From Candidatus Gallimonas intestinigallinarum (lineage in GTDB: Bacteria; Bacillota_A; Clostridia; Christensenellales; Borkfalkiaceae): DNA of 10,748 nt. Under the pieces are notes generated by a model. It made no database searches. It was not told the DNA's origin and saw only the letters and a program-made list of their open reading frames with translations. How positions within the stretch are numbered: the first letter of the stretch is position 1; the number at the start of each line of letters is the position of its first letter. The DNA is taken from contig DXBS01000045.1 of the NCBI GenBank assembly GCA_019116405.1, positions 1 through 10,748 of the forward strand. The letters are read 5' to 3'. Both the position numbers and the translations under genes were made by a program. Positions 1 through 6,504 of the stretch are shown here, in pieces.

Positions 1-1403
1 ATCCATTCCGACAGGCAATCAGGCGTTCCGTTAATCACATTTACTTTGCCCGGATATAAAGTTTCAGAAACATAGGCATAGATGTCCCACATTTCCATAG
101 CATTCTGCGGCGGGAAAATCTTCAAAAGCTGCAATGTCTGCTTCACCTGCTCATTTTCAACTTCGCTATTTTTTATATACATGTTCAAAATCCACTCGCT
201 GTTGCCGTAGATACCGAATTTTGCGTCGCAGTATTCGGCAAATGCCTCTACCGTCCAGTAATTTCGGCGCATTCTGTCAAACATGGCAACATGAGCATAT
301 TCGTGAAGCATAAAACTAAGCGCGTCGACTTCCACCCTGTGATTCTTGAACCACGCAAAATTTTCAGGGTTTTCAAAGATATAAAAATCAACGGGCGCCG
401 GCGAAGTTTTGCCGATAAATTCATTAACCTGTTTAAACGGTTCTATGGTTCCGAGCAGACATTCCTTTAACTGGGCATAGTTATTGATGTGCGTTTCCCA
501 CTCAAAAGGTGCAAAATATTTGGCGATAAATATCCGCATATCCAGTTCGGGATAGTCGGCTACTATGTACCTCTGCGTATGATAACATTCATAATCAGTC
601 AGTCCGGAAGGGAGCAGCGGCACAATATCGTTGTCGTAGCAGACATATTTCACATAAAAATCTAAAATATTCTGCTTCTCAACTATACTCTCCGATTCCA
701 CCACCTCCTGTAACTTTTCAAAACCCGCCAATTCATATATTTTCACGGCCAATGTCTGCGCCGCAAGTTTTTCGGTCTCCGTAGTCAATGTGGAGAGAAA
801 TACAAATGTGTTCAGGTCGGTTATGTCCCTGTTCCCATTTACTGTTTCGGTCAGTTCCGCGTTTTTCAGTATTTCGGGCACTTCATATCCCGATTGAATA
901 CATTGCCCGTAGCTATATGCGTAGAGCAAGCCATAGGGCGTTGCCTCGCCGTACTTTTTTGCGTTGAGTTCCACAAGCAGGTTCAATTGCGACAGATCGC
1001 CGATGTTAAAATAAAGTTTATCGATCGTTCTTGTTGCGGTCTGGACGGCATTGTCGATTTTCCCGACATAGGCGGTATTGAAGGACGTGCCGACGACAAA
1101 TTTCACGCTGTCCTGTGGATGATCGGCGAGCACCTCTTCTGCCATATCGATGAAGCCGTCCGTCTGTTCGGCGGTCAGCGTCGTCTCAAAGAAATACTCC
1201 GCCCGCCCGGTGGTATAGGTGTTGCCGATCGCCCACTCCGGCGCCTCGTCTGCGGCAGTATAGACTTCCGTCCGCTCCACCGGTTCGGTGAGCGTGTATT
1301 TTGGCTGATATGCCGTTTCCGTACAGCCCGCGCTGATCGCGAGCGTCAGAGCCAGGATGCAGCAAATAAGGGAGCCTCTGCGCAATAAATCAATTTTTTT
1401 CAT
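1..1403 (-). CDS. Putative lipoprotein zinc metalloprotease (HExxH), 3' end cut by window edge
   Basis: An open frame runs from ATG at 1403 off the left edge, giving 467 codons without a stop. The N-terminus is a signal sequence: MKK, then a hydrophobic stretch at about residues 11-24, ending SAGC with Cys27. This is a plausible but imperfect lipobox, because Ser rather than Leu sits at -3. Residues 367-371 read HEYAH, followed by YWTVEAFAEY with Glu386. That is the gluzincin pattern of HExxH plus a downstream W-x-x-E-x-x-A-x-Y, so H367, H371 and E386 are the likely zinc ligands and E368 the catalytic base. The family is therefore inferred to be a surface-anchored peptidase of the MA clan. 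The substrate is unknown and I do not recognise a named family. The part 5' of about codon 165 is GC-rich, while the rest is AT-richer and uses ATA, TTA and AGG codons. No Shine-Dalgarno sequence precedes the ATG. Confidence 0.8.
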   Translation of the reverse strand, partial: MKKIDLLRRGSLICCILALTLAISAGCTETAYQPKYTLTEPVERTEVYTAADEAPEWAIGNTYTTGRAEYFFETTLTAEQTDGFIDMAEEVLADHPQDSVKFVVGTSFNTAYVGKIDNAVQTATRTIDKLYFNIGDLSQLNLLVELNAKKYGEATPYGLLYAYSYGQCIQSGYEVPEILKNAELTETVNGNRDITDLNTFVFLSTLTTETEKLAAQTLAVKIYELAGFEKLQEVVESESIVEKQNILDFYVKYVCYDNDIVPLLPSGLTDYECYHTQRYIVADYPELDMRIFIAKYFAPFEWETHINNYAQLKECLLGTIEPFKQVNEFIGKTSPAPVDFYIFENPENFAWFKNHRVEVDALSFMLHEYAHVAMFDRMRRNYWTVEAFAEYCDAKFGIYGNSEWILNMYIKNSEVENEQVKQTLQLLKIFPPQNAMEMWDIYAYVSETLYPGKVNVINGTPDCLSEW

Positions 1404-1409
1404 ATTTCT

Positions 1410-1438
1410 ATCATACAGGATGGGCGGCGGAATGTCAA
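1410..1438 (-). promoter_or_regulatory. Promoter of the metalloprotease lipoprotein gene, predicted leaderless
   Basis: On the minus strand TTGACA (1438-1433) is followed by a 17-nt spacer and TATGAT (1415-1410). The ATG at 1403 begins only seven bases after the -10, where the transcription start would be expected. A run of nine C on this strand (G at 1439-1447) abuts the -35. Farther upstream are two A-tracts about one helical turn apart (1451-1456 and 1460-1466), resembling an UP element. Confidence 0.7.
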
Positions 1439-1477
1439 GGGGGGGGGTACTTTTTTGAATTTTTTTCGAAAATCATC

Positions 1478-1502
1478 AAAAAAACAGACCGCTGCGGTCT
1501 GT
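1478..1502 (-). terminator. Intrinsic terminator after the phospholipase-like gene
   Basis: A nine-base inverted repeat (1484-1492 and 1494-1502, ACAGACCGC/GCGGTCTGT) can form a 7-bp stem with a 5-nt loop. On the minus strand it is followed by seven T (1484-1478). It lies 30 bases past the stop of the 1532-2416 gene and would end the yggS-phospholipase transcript. Four T on the plus side make it weakly bidirectional. Confidence 0.85.
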
Positions 1503-1531
1503 TTTCATGTTGTATGGTTGTGCGGCAGGGT

Positions 1532-2416
1532 CTATGCGATATGCTCGCCCGTCAACAGGTGCCTGTCAAACAGCTCTTTTTTCAGGGGCGCGCCCTGCAG
1601 CGCGTCGTAAAACAGCCCCATGTGCTCCACGCTCTCCTCGACGGCACGCTCAAACAGGTCGTCCGCCGACTTCACGGGCGGAAGGGCGGGATCGGCGTTC
1701 GCCGCTCGTTCAAAGACCTCGCCCGAGAGAACTTCGGGATCGGGCGTGTCGCCCGGGTAGAGGCAGGATAAAAGGTGCGCATGAAAGAATCTGTCAAAGC
1801 CCGCCCAGCCCTTCTGTGAGGAATAGCACTTGCCGTGGAAGAACTTAAGGTACGCCGCAAAGTTTTTCAAACCGCCGTGCAGAATGCTCTTTGTCATGGG
1901 CGTGCGCCCGAGCGCCGTGGTCGCGTTCTGCCAGACGGCGAGCAGCGTTTCCTCGTCGCACTTTTTCAGGTCGGGGAAGGGATAGTCCTCCGCCTCGCGC
2001 CCCTCGATCTTGCGCGCAAAGTAGACGTCCCAGTCGTTTTCCAGCCGCTGATGCACCCGCTTCGCCTTGCCGTTCTGCTCCAAGTAGCGGTAGACAAAGG
2101 GGTGGAACGCGACGTCCGCACAGTAGTGCGTGACGTATCCAAGGCAGTACGCCGCCGCCCGCTCGCGCGCCGCGCCCGAAAGGGTATTGACCGCCGCAAC
2201 AAAGGCAGAGAACAGTTCATAGACCGCATTGCGGTGCAAAAACTTTCCGAGGTTTCCCTCCTGCTTGTTCGCCTTGGCGGCAAAGAAGAACATGTCTGCC
2301 CCCTGCGCGCCGAGGAAGTACATCTCGGGCGAAGCGGAGATCAGCGCGCCGATCTCTTCGGGCAGGCGCGCCTGCGCCGTGCGCGCGATGAGTGCATGTG
2401 TGATGGAAGATGGCAT
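1532..2416 (-). CDS. Zinc-dependent phospholipase C-like protein (PF00882-type)
   Basis: The protein has 294 residues, starting MPSSITHALIA at ATG 2416. The open frame extends 41 codons farther upstream, but those lie in the yggS 3' end and look like out-of-frame coding. A GGGGG sequence seven bases before ATG 2416 supports the start chosen. The residue pattern matches the zinc-dependent phospholipase C fold: H7, GADMFFF with D41, H61, THYCADVAFHPF with H97, D101 and H105, then H122 and E126. The HxxxD and HxxxE pairs have the same spacing as two metal-ligand pairs of Clostridium perfringens alpha-toxin (H126/D130 and H148/E152). There is no signal peptide and no C-terminal membrane-binding domain, so this is a cytoplasmic relative rather than a secreted toxin. 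Its substrate is unknown. It lies 38 bases after yggS and probably shares its transcript. Confidence 0.8.
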   Translation of the reverse strand: MPSSITHALIARTAQARLPEEIGALISASPEMYFLGAQGADMFFFAAKANKQEGNLGKFLHRNAVYELFSAFVAAVNTLSGAARERAAAYCLGYVTHYCADVAFHPFVYRYLEQNGKAKRVHQRLENDWDVYFARKIEGREAEDYPFPDLKKCDEETLLAVWQNATTALGRTPMTKSILHGGLKNFAAYLKFFHGKCYSSQKGWAGFDRFFHAHLLSCLYPGDTPDPEVLSGEVFERAANADPALPPVKSADDLFERAVEESVEHMGLFYDALQGAPLKKELFDRHLLTGEHIA

Positions 2417-2454
2417 AACGTACCCCCAAAAATTGTACCAAAGAGCGCTGTTTG

Positions 2455-3138
2455 TTATGGCTGCGCGGGCGCGGGATAGTGCCGCGCGCCGAAGAGTGCG
2501 GTGCCGATGCGCACCATGTTGGAGCCGTGCGCAACGCACAGCCGCCAGTCCCCGCTCATGCCCATGGAGAGCCAGCGGATATTATTATCCTGCGCCTTTG
2601 CCCTGTTGAAGAGTGCTCGCATCTCGTCCGCAAGCGAGGCAAGCAACGCCGTGTCGTCGGACTCGGGCAGCATCGCCATAAAGCCGCGCACGCGGATGCC
2701 GGGGACGGCGCGCAGTCTTTCATAGGCGGCAAACGCCGTCTCGGGCGAATAGCCGCTCTTGGAGAGCTCGCAGCCCACGTTGACCTCAATGAGGACATCC
2801 GTCGTGACGTTCGCGCGCACGGAGCGCTTGGAGAGTTCCTCGGCAAGCTCATCCCGATCGAGCGAGTGGATGAGGTAGGTCTTGCCGATGAGGTATTTGA
2901 CCTTGTTGGTCTGCAAATGCCCGATAAAGTGGCGGTTTCCCCCGTGGACGAGGTCATATTTGTCGCGAAATTCCTGGACTTTGTTCTCGCCGATATCGGT
3001 CACGCCCGCGGCGATCGCCTCGTTGATCTCCTCGGCGGTGCGCGTCTTGGTCGCCGCCACAAGGGTGACGGGCTCGCCGAAGCAGTTGCCCGCCGCGAGT
3101 TCCTTTAAGTATGCTGTTACGTTTTCTGAAATGCTCAT
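2455..3138 (-). CDS. yggS: YggS/PROSC family pyridoxal-phosphate homeostasis protein
   Basis: This 227-residue cytoplasmic protein has the single-domain alanine-racemase-like barrel of the PLP homeostasis family. Recognisable motifs in order are LVAATKTR with the PLP-binding Lys31, GENKVQE (50-56), HFIGHLQTNK (70-79), EVNVG (118-122), SMGMSGDW (191-198) and VRIGTALFGAR (209-219). Family members bind PLP without known enzymatic turnover and buffer vitamin B6 and amino/keto-acid pools. Loss in other bacteria disturbs isoleucine/valine metabolism. The start is ATG 3138, with GGAGA five bases upstream. A longer open frame reaching 3279 would cross the promoter and is not used. Length is normal for the family. 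In many Bacillota yggS sits beside sepF/ylmG cell-division genes; here it is followed by a phospholipase-like gene instead. Confidence 0.95.
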   Translation of the reverse strand: MSISENVTAYLKELAAGNCFGEPVTLVAATKTRTAEEINEAIAAGVTDIGENKVQEFRDKYDLVHGGNRHFIGHLQTNKVKYLIGKTYLIHSLDRDELAEELSKRSVRANVTTDVLIEVNVGCELSKSGYSPETAFAAYERLRAVPGIRVRGFMAMLPESDDTALLASLADEMRALFNRAKAQDNNIRWLSMGMSGDWRLCVAHGSNMVRIGTALFGARHYPAPAQP

Positions 3139-3160
3139 ATTGTCTCCGTTGAACGTCCAT

Positions 3161-3189
3161 ATTATACCCCTTTCCCGCCCGCCTGTCAA
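3161..3189 (-). promoter_or_regulatory. Consensus housekeeping promoter for yggS
   Basis: On the minus strand TTGACA (3189-3184), a 17-base spacer and TATAAT (3166-3161) form a perfect vegetative-sigma promoter. The expected start near 3154 leaves a leader of about 16 nt that just includes the GGAGA ribosome binding site before ATG 3138. Confidence 0.9.
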
Positions 3190-3216
3190 TAAAATGCGGG
3201 AATGCGCGCGCCTATC

Positions 3217-3245
3217 TTGACATTGCGCAAAACCATGGATATAAT
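3217..3245 (+). promoter_or_regulatory. Consensus housekeeping promoter for the HEAT-like gene
   Basis: TTGACA (3217-3222), a 17-base spacer and TATAAT (3240-3245) form a second perfect promoter, pointing away from the yggS promoter. The two -35 boxes are separated by 27 bases. The predicted start near 3252 gives a leader of about 16 nt before ATG 3268. Confidence 0.9.
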
Positions 3246-3267
3246 GAAAGCGAAAAGAGGGGGACGC

Positions 3268-3984
3268 ATGGACAAGCAAGAAGTGTTTTCGATCATGGGG
3301 AGCTATTACGGCAATGCCTACTTCAGGGATGCGACCCTGACGCCGGAGGATGCCAGGCTGATCGCGCAGATTTTAGACGAAATCAATGCGCTCGGATATC
3401 ATTTCAGCAATTTGCATGCGCTGGAACGCGTTTGCGATACGCGATTTGTCAAGGTGATTACACAATTTTATCAAAGCAACGCCAATCTGATGCGCGATCA
3501 GACAAAAGAGGGGCTCTTGTGCGGTCTGGCAAACCGGAAATATAAGGAAGCCGTTCCCTTTCTGCTGCGGGAATACCGCGTAAGCGATCGGGAGCAGATC
3601 AAATATCGGGCGGCAGATGTCCTTCGGCAGATCGGCGATCGAGGGCATGAGGCGGACTATGTCGCGCTCATCAACGAGGGAGCCTATTGCCAGTGCGACG
3701 GATTATATGTGCTGCTTTGCAAATTAAAGTCGCAGGCTGCCTATCCGCGCATCGTCGAATTGGTACATTTATATCCCGCGCAGTTCAAATTTACTTTTTT
3801 GCAGGCGGCATGGCGCTATCGCAGGGCGGAATTGCTCCCGGAATTTGAAAGTTTTCTGAGCGATCCGGAGAGCGAGATCCGCACCATGGCAAAACATGCG
3901 ATCCAAAAATTAGAGCGGCATGGGGCAGGGGAAACGGTTGAAGGAAAAACTGCACAAAAATCTGCGCAGGAGAAACAGGCGTGA
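3268..3984 (+). CDS. HEAT-like helical-repeat protein of unknown function
   Basis: The gene encodes 238 residues starting MDKQEVF. ATG 3268 is preferred over upstream in-frame codons because GAGGGGG lies a few bases before it and the promoter -10 ends at 3245. The protein is entirely helical-looking with no signal or membrane segment. Residues about 92-136 and 156-216 show paired amphipathic helices typical of HEAT/PBS-lyase-type repeats, such as YKEAVPFLLREYR, IKYRAADVLRQIGD, LLPEFESFLSD and IRTMAKHAIQKLE. Such repeats usually mediate protein-protein contacts, so a scaffold or adaptor role is plausible but no partner is indicated. The last 20 or so residues are polar and low in complexity, and the DNA there contains short degenerate direct repeats. 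It stands alone, divergent from yggS and convergent with leuB. Confidence 0.8.
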   Translation: MDKQEVFSIMGSYYGNAYFRDATLTPEDARLIAQILDEINALGYHFSNLHALERVCDTRFVKVITQFYQSNANLMRDQTKEGLLCGLANRKYKEAVPFLLREYRVSDREQIKYRAADVLRQIGDRGHEADYVALINEGAYCQCDGLYVLLCKLKSQAAYPRIVELVHLYPAQFKFTFLQAAWRYRRAELLPEFESFLSDPESEIRTMAKHAIQKLERHGAGETVEGKTAQKSAQEKQA

Positions 3985-4060
3985 AGGGGAAAGCGGTTGA
4001 AGAACAAGACGTTTGATTTTCTCTGCTTCAGGATAATCCCGTATTGCCATTGATGAGTGC

Positions 4061-4107
4061 AAAAGATAGAAAAATGCGCGCGAGCGGAGAGTTCTCCGCC
4101 CGCGCGC
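4061..4107 (-). terminator. Strong intrinsic terminator after leuB, convergent with the HEAT-like gene
   Basis: The arms 4076-4090 and 4093-4107 pair over 15 bases with one mismatch (A4083 opposite C4100), giving a very GC-rich hairpin. On the minus strand it is followed by a U-rich tract (complement of 4061-4075). It lies 43 bases past the leuB stop. The plus-strand side has only a weak T-run, so read-through protection for the HEAT-like gene is less certain. Confidence 0.9.
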
Positions 4108-4149
4108 TTGCTATTTTGTCAGTTTCTTTGTTAAATAAGCTTCTAAATC

Positions 4150-5238
4150 TTATACGTTCTCTGCAATCAGGCGCGCCATCTCTTTGCAGCCCACCTGTTT
4201 CATGCCCGCAGACATGATGTCGGCTGTGCGGTAGCCCATGGAGAGCACTTTGCCGACGGCAGCTTCCACCGCGGCGCACTCTTTTTGCATTACAAAGGAG
4301 TCGCGCAGCATCATGGCGGCGGCGAGAATGGTCGCAATGGGGTTCGCCACGTCCTGTCCCGCGATGTCGGGCGCGGAGCCGTGGATGGGCTCGTACAGCC
4401 CGCACGTCGTGTCGCCCAGCGAGGAGGAGGCGAGCATACCGATCGATCCCGTCACCTGCGCCGCCTCGTCCGATAGAATGTCGCCGAACATGTTGGACGT
4501 CAGTAAAATATCGAACTGCGCGGGGTTTTTGACGATCTGCATCGCCGCGTTGTCCACCAGCATGTCGGTCACGGTGACCTCGGGGAAGTGCTTTCCGGCG
4601 TACGCATGCACGGTCTTGCGCCACAGACGGGAGGACTCCAGCACGTTCGCCTTATCGACGGAGATCACCTGCTTCTTGCGCTTCATTGCCAGCTCGCACG
4701 CGATGCGCGTGATGCGCTCGACCTCTTTGACCGAGTATTTCTCGGTGTCCCAGGCGGTCTCGCCCATGGTTTCGTCTTCGTACCTGCCGCGCTCGCCGAA
4801 GTAGATGCCGCCCGTCAGTTCCCGAACGACGATGATCTCGATGCCCTTTTCGACCAGTTCGCGCTTCAAGGGGGAGGCGTCCGCGAGCGCCGCCCAAAGC
4901 CGCGCGGGACGGATATTCGAGTACAGTCCCATCGCCTTGCGGATCTTTAACAGCCCCGTTTCGGGACGCTTCTCCGCGGGCAGGGCGTTGTATCTCGGGT
5001 CGTTCACCGCGCCGCCGACCGCGCCCAACAGAACGGAGTCGGATGCAAGACACTTGTCGATCGTGGACCGGGGCAGGGGATCGTCTGCGACCTCCAGCGC
5101 GCACAGCCCGATGGGTAGATTTTCAAAGGTGAAGGTGTGCCCGAATTTTTGAGCAACTGCCTGAAGGACGGCGACTGCGCCGTCTGTGATTTCGGGACCG
5201 ATGCCGTCCCCGGGTAAAACTGCGATGTGTTTCAACAT
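4150..5238 (-). CDS. leuB: 3-isopropylmalate dehydrogenase
   Basis: LeuB oxidatively decarboxylates (2R,3S)-3-isopropylmalate with NAD to 4-methyl-2-oxopentanoate, the last step before leucine transamination, in the cytoplasm. The 362-residue protein opens LPGDGIGPEIT (8-18) and has all active-site residues. R100, R110, R139, Y146, K196, D229, D253 and D257 occur in the motifs KIRKAMGLYSNIRP, VVRELTGGIYFG, VDKAN, LVDN and FGDILSDE. Their spacing matches the Thermus enzyme almost exactly. VVRELTGGIYFG favours isopropylmalate over isocitrate or tartrate as substrate. ATG 5238 is chosen because AAGGAAGG lies just upstream; a longer frame to 5307 would run through a hairpin and starts with unconserved residues. 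It is separated from the rest of the leu cluster by about 210 bases of palindrome-rich DNA. Confidence 0.97.
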   Translation of the reverse strand: MLKHIAVLPGDGIGPEITDGAVAVLQAVAQKFGHTFTFENLPIGLCALEVADDPLPRSTIDKCLASDSVLLGAVGGAVNDPRYNALPAEKRPETGLLKIRKAMGLYSNIRPARLWAALADASPLKRELVEKGIEIIVVRELTGGIYFGERGRYEDETMGETAWDTEKYSVKEVERITRIACELAMKRKKQVISVDKANVLESSRLWRKTVHAYAGKHFPEVTVTDMLVDNAAMQIVKNPAQFDILLTSNMFGDILSDEAAQVTGSIGMLASSSLGDTTCGLYEPIHGSAPDIAGQDVANPIATILAAAMMLRDSFVMQKECAAVEAAVGKVLSMGYRTADIMSAGMKQVGCKEMARLIAENV

Positions 5239-5251
5239 ATACCTTCCTTCT

Positions 5252-5289
5252 CGTCCGTTTCTTTTTGAACTGACAAAAACAAACGGACG
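5252..5289 (-). promoter_or_regulatory. Hairpin abutting the leuB ribosome binding site
   Basis: Arms 5252-5260 and 5281-5289 (CGTCCGTTT/AAACGGACG) are perfect. After one mismatch the stem continues with six more pairs (5262-5267 with 5274-5279) around a 6-nt loop. In leuB mRNA the hairpin ends two bases before the AAGGAAGG ribosome binding site (5249-5242). It could modulate initiation or stabilise a processed 5' end; the function is inferred. Confidence 0.6.
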
Positions 5290-5295
5290 ATTTTT

Positions 5296-5339
5296 AGAAA
5301 AACCCAACAGTCGCCTGCGGCTTTGTGTTCGGTTTTTCT
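5296..5339 (-). terminator. Terminator- or attenuator-like hairpin upstream of leuB
   Basis: Arms 5296-5304 and 5331-5339 (AGAAAAACC/GGTTTTTCT) enclose further pairing (AACA 5306-5309 with TGTT 5326-5329, GCC 5313-5315 with GGC 5319-5321). On the minus strand it resembles an intrinsic terminator with A-rich 5' and U-rich 3' flanks, and it is symmetrical enough to work both ways. It could end the leuC-leuD transcript or attenuate leuB. Confidence 0.5.
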
Positions 5340-5377
5340 AGCCGATGGGTTTGGCAACAATTATAGCCCCATCGGCT
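5340..5377. promoter_or_regulatory. 10-bp inverted repeat enclosing a TATAAT box
   Basis: AGCCGATGGG (5340-5349) and CCCATCGGCT (5368-5377) are a perfect inverted repeat. The 18-base centre contains TATAAT on the minus strand (5365-5360). No good -35 is visible at the right distance, so a leuB promoter here is only possible. Two smaller palindromes follow directly, at 5380-5393 (CTTTT/AAAAG) and 5393-5406 (GCCAA/TTGGC). Confidence 0.45.
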
Positions 5378-5449
5378 CACTTTTCCGCAAAAGCCAAAGG
5401 GTTGGCAAATAGGGGCGCTTGATGAGGGGTATCATTGCGGCGTCCTCGG

Positions 5450-6022
5450 CTACAAAACCTGTGCGTCGTTGTTTGCAAACAGTTGTTGATAGAAGGGCGC
5501 GTAACGCATGACGGCGTAGTCGTCGTCATGCAGCAGAATGGTCTTGCCACGGATTTCCAACAGCTGCATGGGCGTCAGAAAGAGCAGATCTTCATAGGCG
5601 ACTTCTTTCGCGAAGGTGTCGTACGCATCGCTTTCCATCGCGAAATTTTCGTACGCCCTGATCTGCTCGACATCGTCGGTGCGGTAGAGCTGCACGGAAA
5701 AGCTGTCCTTCTCCAGCGGCGCGCCAAGGCGCTTTTTCTTGCCGATATAAAAGAGATAGACGACCTTATGTTCCTGCGAGGCAAGCGCGTCCCGGAGCAC
5801 TTTCTCCTCCTGTTCCCGCTTAACCTCGCGCTCTTTTGCCTGACGATTGCGGTTGACGGTAATTAAGACAATGGCGGCGAGGCAACAAATAAGCAAGGCG
5901 ATGACAACCGCTGTTCGCTCGGGACTCTCGCCGTCGGGGAGAATTGCGCTTGCAATGACGCATGCGATCACGCCGACGAAACATATAATTTCCGCGATCG
6001 TGAGAGGAGAGGGCTTCTTCAT
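5450..6022 (-). CDS. Two-helix membrane protein of unknown function inside the leu cluster
   Basis: The gene encodes 190 residues starting [13 protein letters not shown] at ATG 6022, whose last two bases plus the next A form the leuD TGA stop. This four-base ATGA overlap implies translational coupling, and no convincing separate ribosome binding site is seen. Two hydrophobic helices lie at about residues 8-28 and 37-56 with a short loop bearing D30, E32 and E35. A highly charged, probably coiled-coil segment follows (57-82), then a roughly 105-residue soluble domain with several aromatic and acidic residues (for example [14 protein letters not shown] and [16 protein letters not shown]). I do not recognise the family. 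Most likely topology is both termini in the cytoplasm. The longer frame reaching 6193 is leuD in another frame. Its place between leuD and leuB suggests, but does not show, a link to leucine synthesis. Confidence 0.85.
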   Translation of the reverse strand: MKKPSPLTIAEIICFVGVIACVIASAILPDGESPERTAVVIALLICCLAAIVLITVNRNRQAKEREVKREQEEKVLRDALASQEHKVVYLFYIGKKKRLGAPLEKDSFSVQLYRTDDVEQIRAYENFAMESDAYDTFAKEVAYEDLLFLTPMQLLEIRGKTILLHDDDYAVMRYAPFYQQLFANNDAQVL

Positions 6023-6504
6023 TTTGTTTTCAGGGAATTTAACAGCCCGCCGGCGTCGATGATGCGCTGAATGAAGGGCGGGAAGGGCTGCGCCTGAAAA
6101 CTCTCGCCCGTCGTCTCGTCGCGGATGACGCCCGCCGCGAGATCGCAGGAGACGACGTCTCCCGCCTTGATCGCCCTGACCGCCTCGGGGCACTCCAGAA
6201 TGGGCAGCCCGATATTGATCGCGTTGCGGTAGAAGATGCGCGCAAAGGTGTTGGCGATGACCAACGAAATGCCGCTCGCCTTGATGGCGATGGGGGCGTG
6301 CTCGCGCGAGGAGCCGCAGCCGAAGTTGTCCTCGGCGACGATGATATCGCCCTTCTGCACGCGCGAGACAAAGTCGGGGTCGATATCCTCCATGCAGTGC
6401 GTCGCCAGTTCCTCCGCGCTCGACGTATTCAGGTAGCGCGCGGGGATAATGACGTCGGTGTCGACGTCGCTGCCGTATTTATGCACCCTGCCCTTGACGA
6501 TCAT
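6019..6504 (-). CDS. leuD: 3-isopropylmalate dehydratase small subunit
   Basis: LeuD is the swivel-domain subunit of isopropylmalate isomerase. With LeuC it interconverts 2- and 3-isopropylmalate in the cytoplasm. This is the short, 161-residue form typical of clostridia and archaea rather than the roughly 200-residue proteobacterial form. Visible motifs are [15 protein letters not shown] (13-27), [14 protein letters not shown] (58-71) with the substrate-phosphate-like loop GCGSSRE, and [18 protein letters not shown] (84-101). The YLNT loop sits where substrate choice is set in this family; the leuB context favours isopropylmalate over homoaconitate. GGAGGTG precedes ATG 6504, and the start codon overlaps the leuC stop as ATGA, so the subunits are coupled. 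Its own stop overlaps the next gene in the same way. Confidence 0.96.
   Translation of the reverse strand: MIVKGRVHKYGSDVDTDVIIPARYLNTSSAEELATHCMEDIDPDFVSRVQKGDIIVAEDNFGCGSSREHAPIAIKASGISLVIANTFARIFYRNAINIGLPILECPEAVRAIKAGDVVSCDLAAGVIRDETTGESFQAQPFPPFIQRIIDAGGLLNSLKTK

Noticed and set aside
894..1388. Plus-strand open frame of 164 codons
   Set aside because: It lies opposite the lipoprotein gene, which has a signal peptide, protease motif and promoter on the other strand. The plus frame has no ribosome binding site or recognisable domain.
2432..2437. Extended -10 box (TGG then TACAAT) on the minus strand between yggS and the phospholipase-like gene
   Set aside because: No -35 matches, and a transcript started there would begin inside the ribosome binding site of the downstream gene.
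2417..2539. Forty-one-codon N-terminal extension of the phospholipase-like protein
   Set aside because: It is arginine-rich, unlike the family, and overlaps the yggS 3' end in another frame. A GGGGG site supports ATG 2416.
3139..3279. N-terminal extension of YggS to an upstream ATG
   Set aside because: It would cross the perfect promoter and the divergent gene's start, and the residues do not match the family.
5239..5449. T-box or leucine leader-peptide attenuator upstream of leuB
   Set aside because: No T-box antiterminator consensus and no short frame rich in leucine codons were found. Only hairpins are supported.
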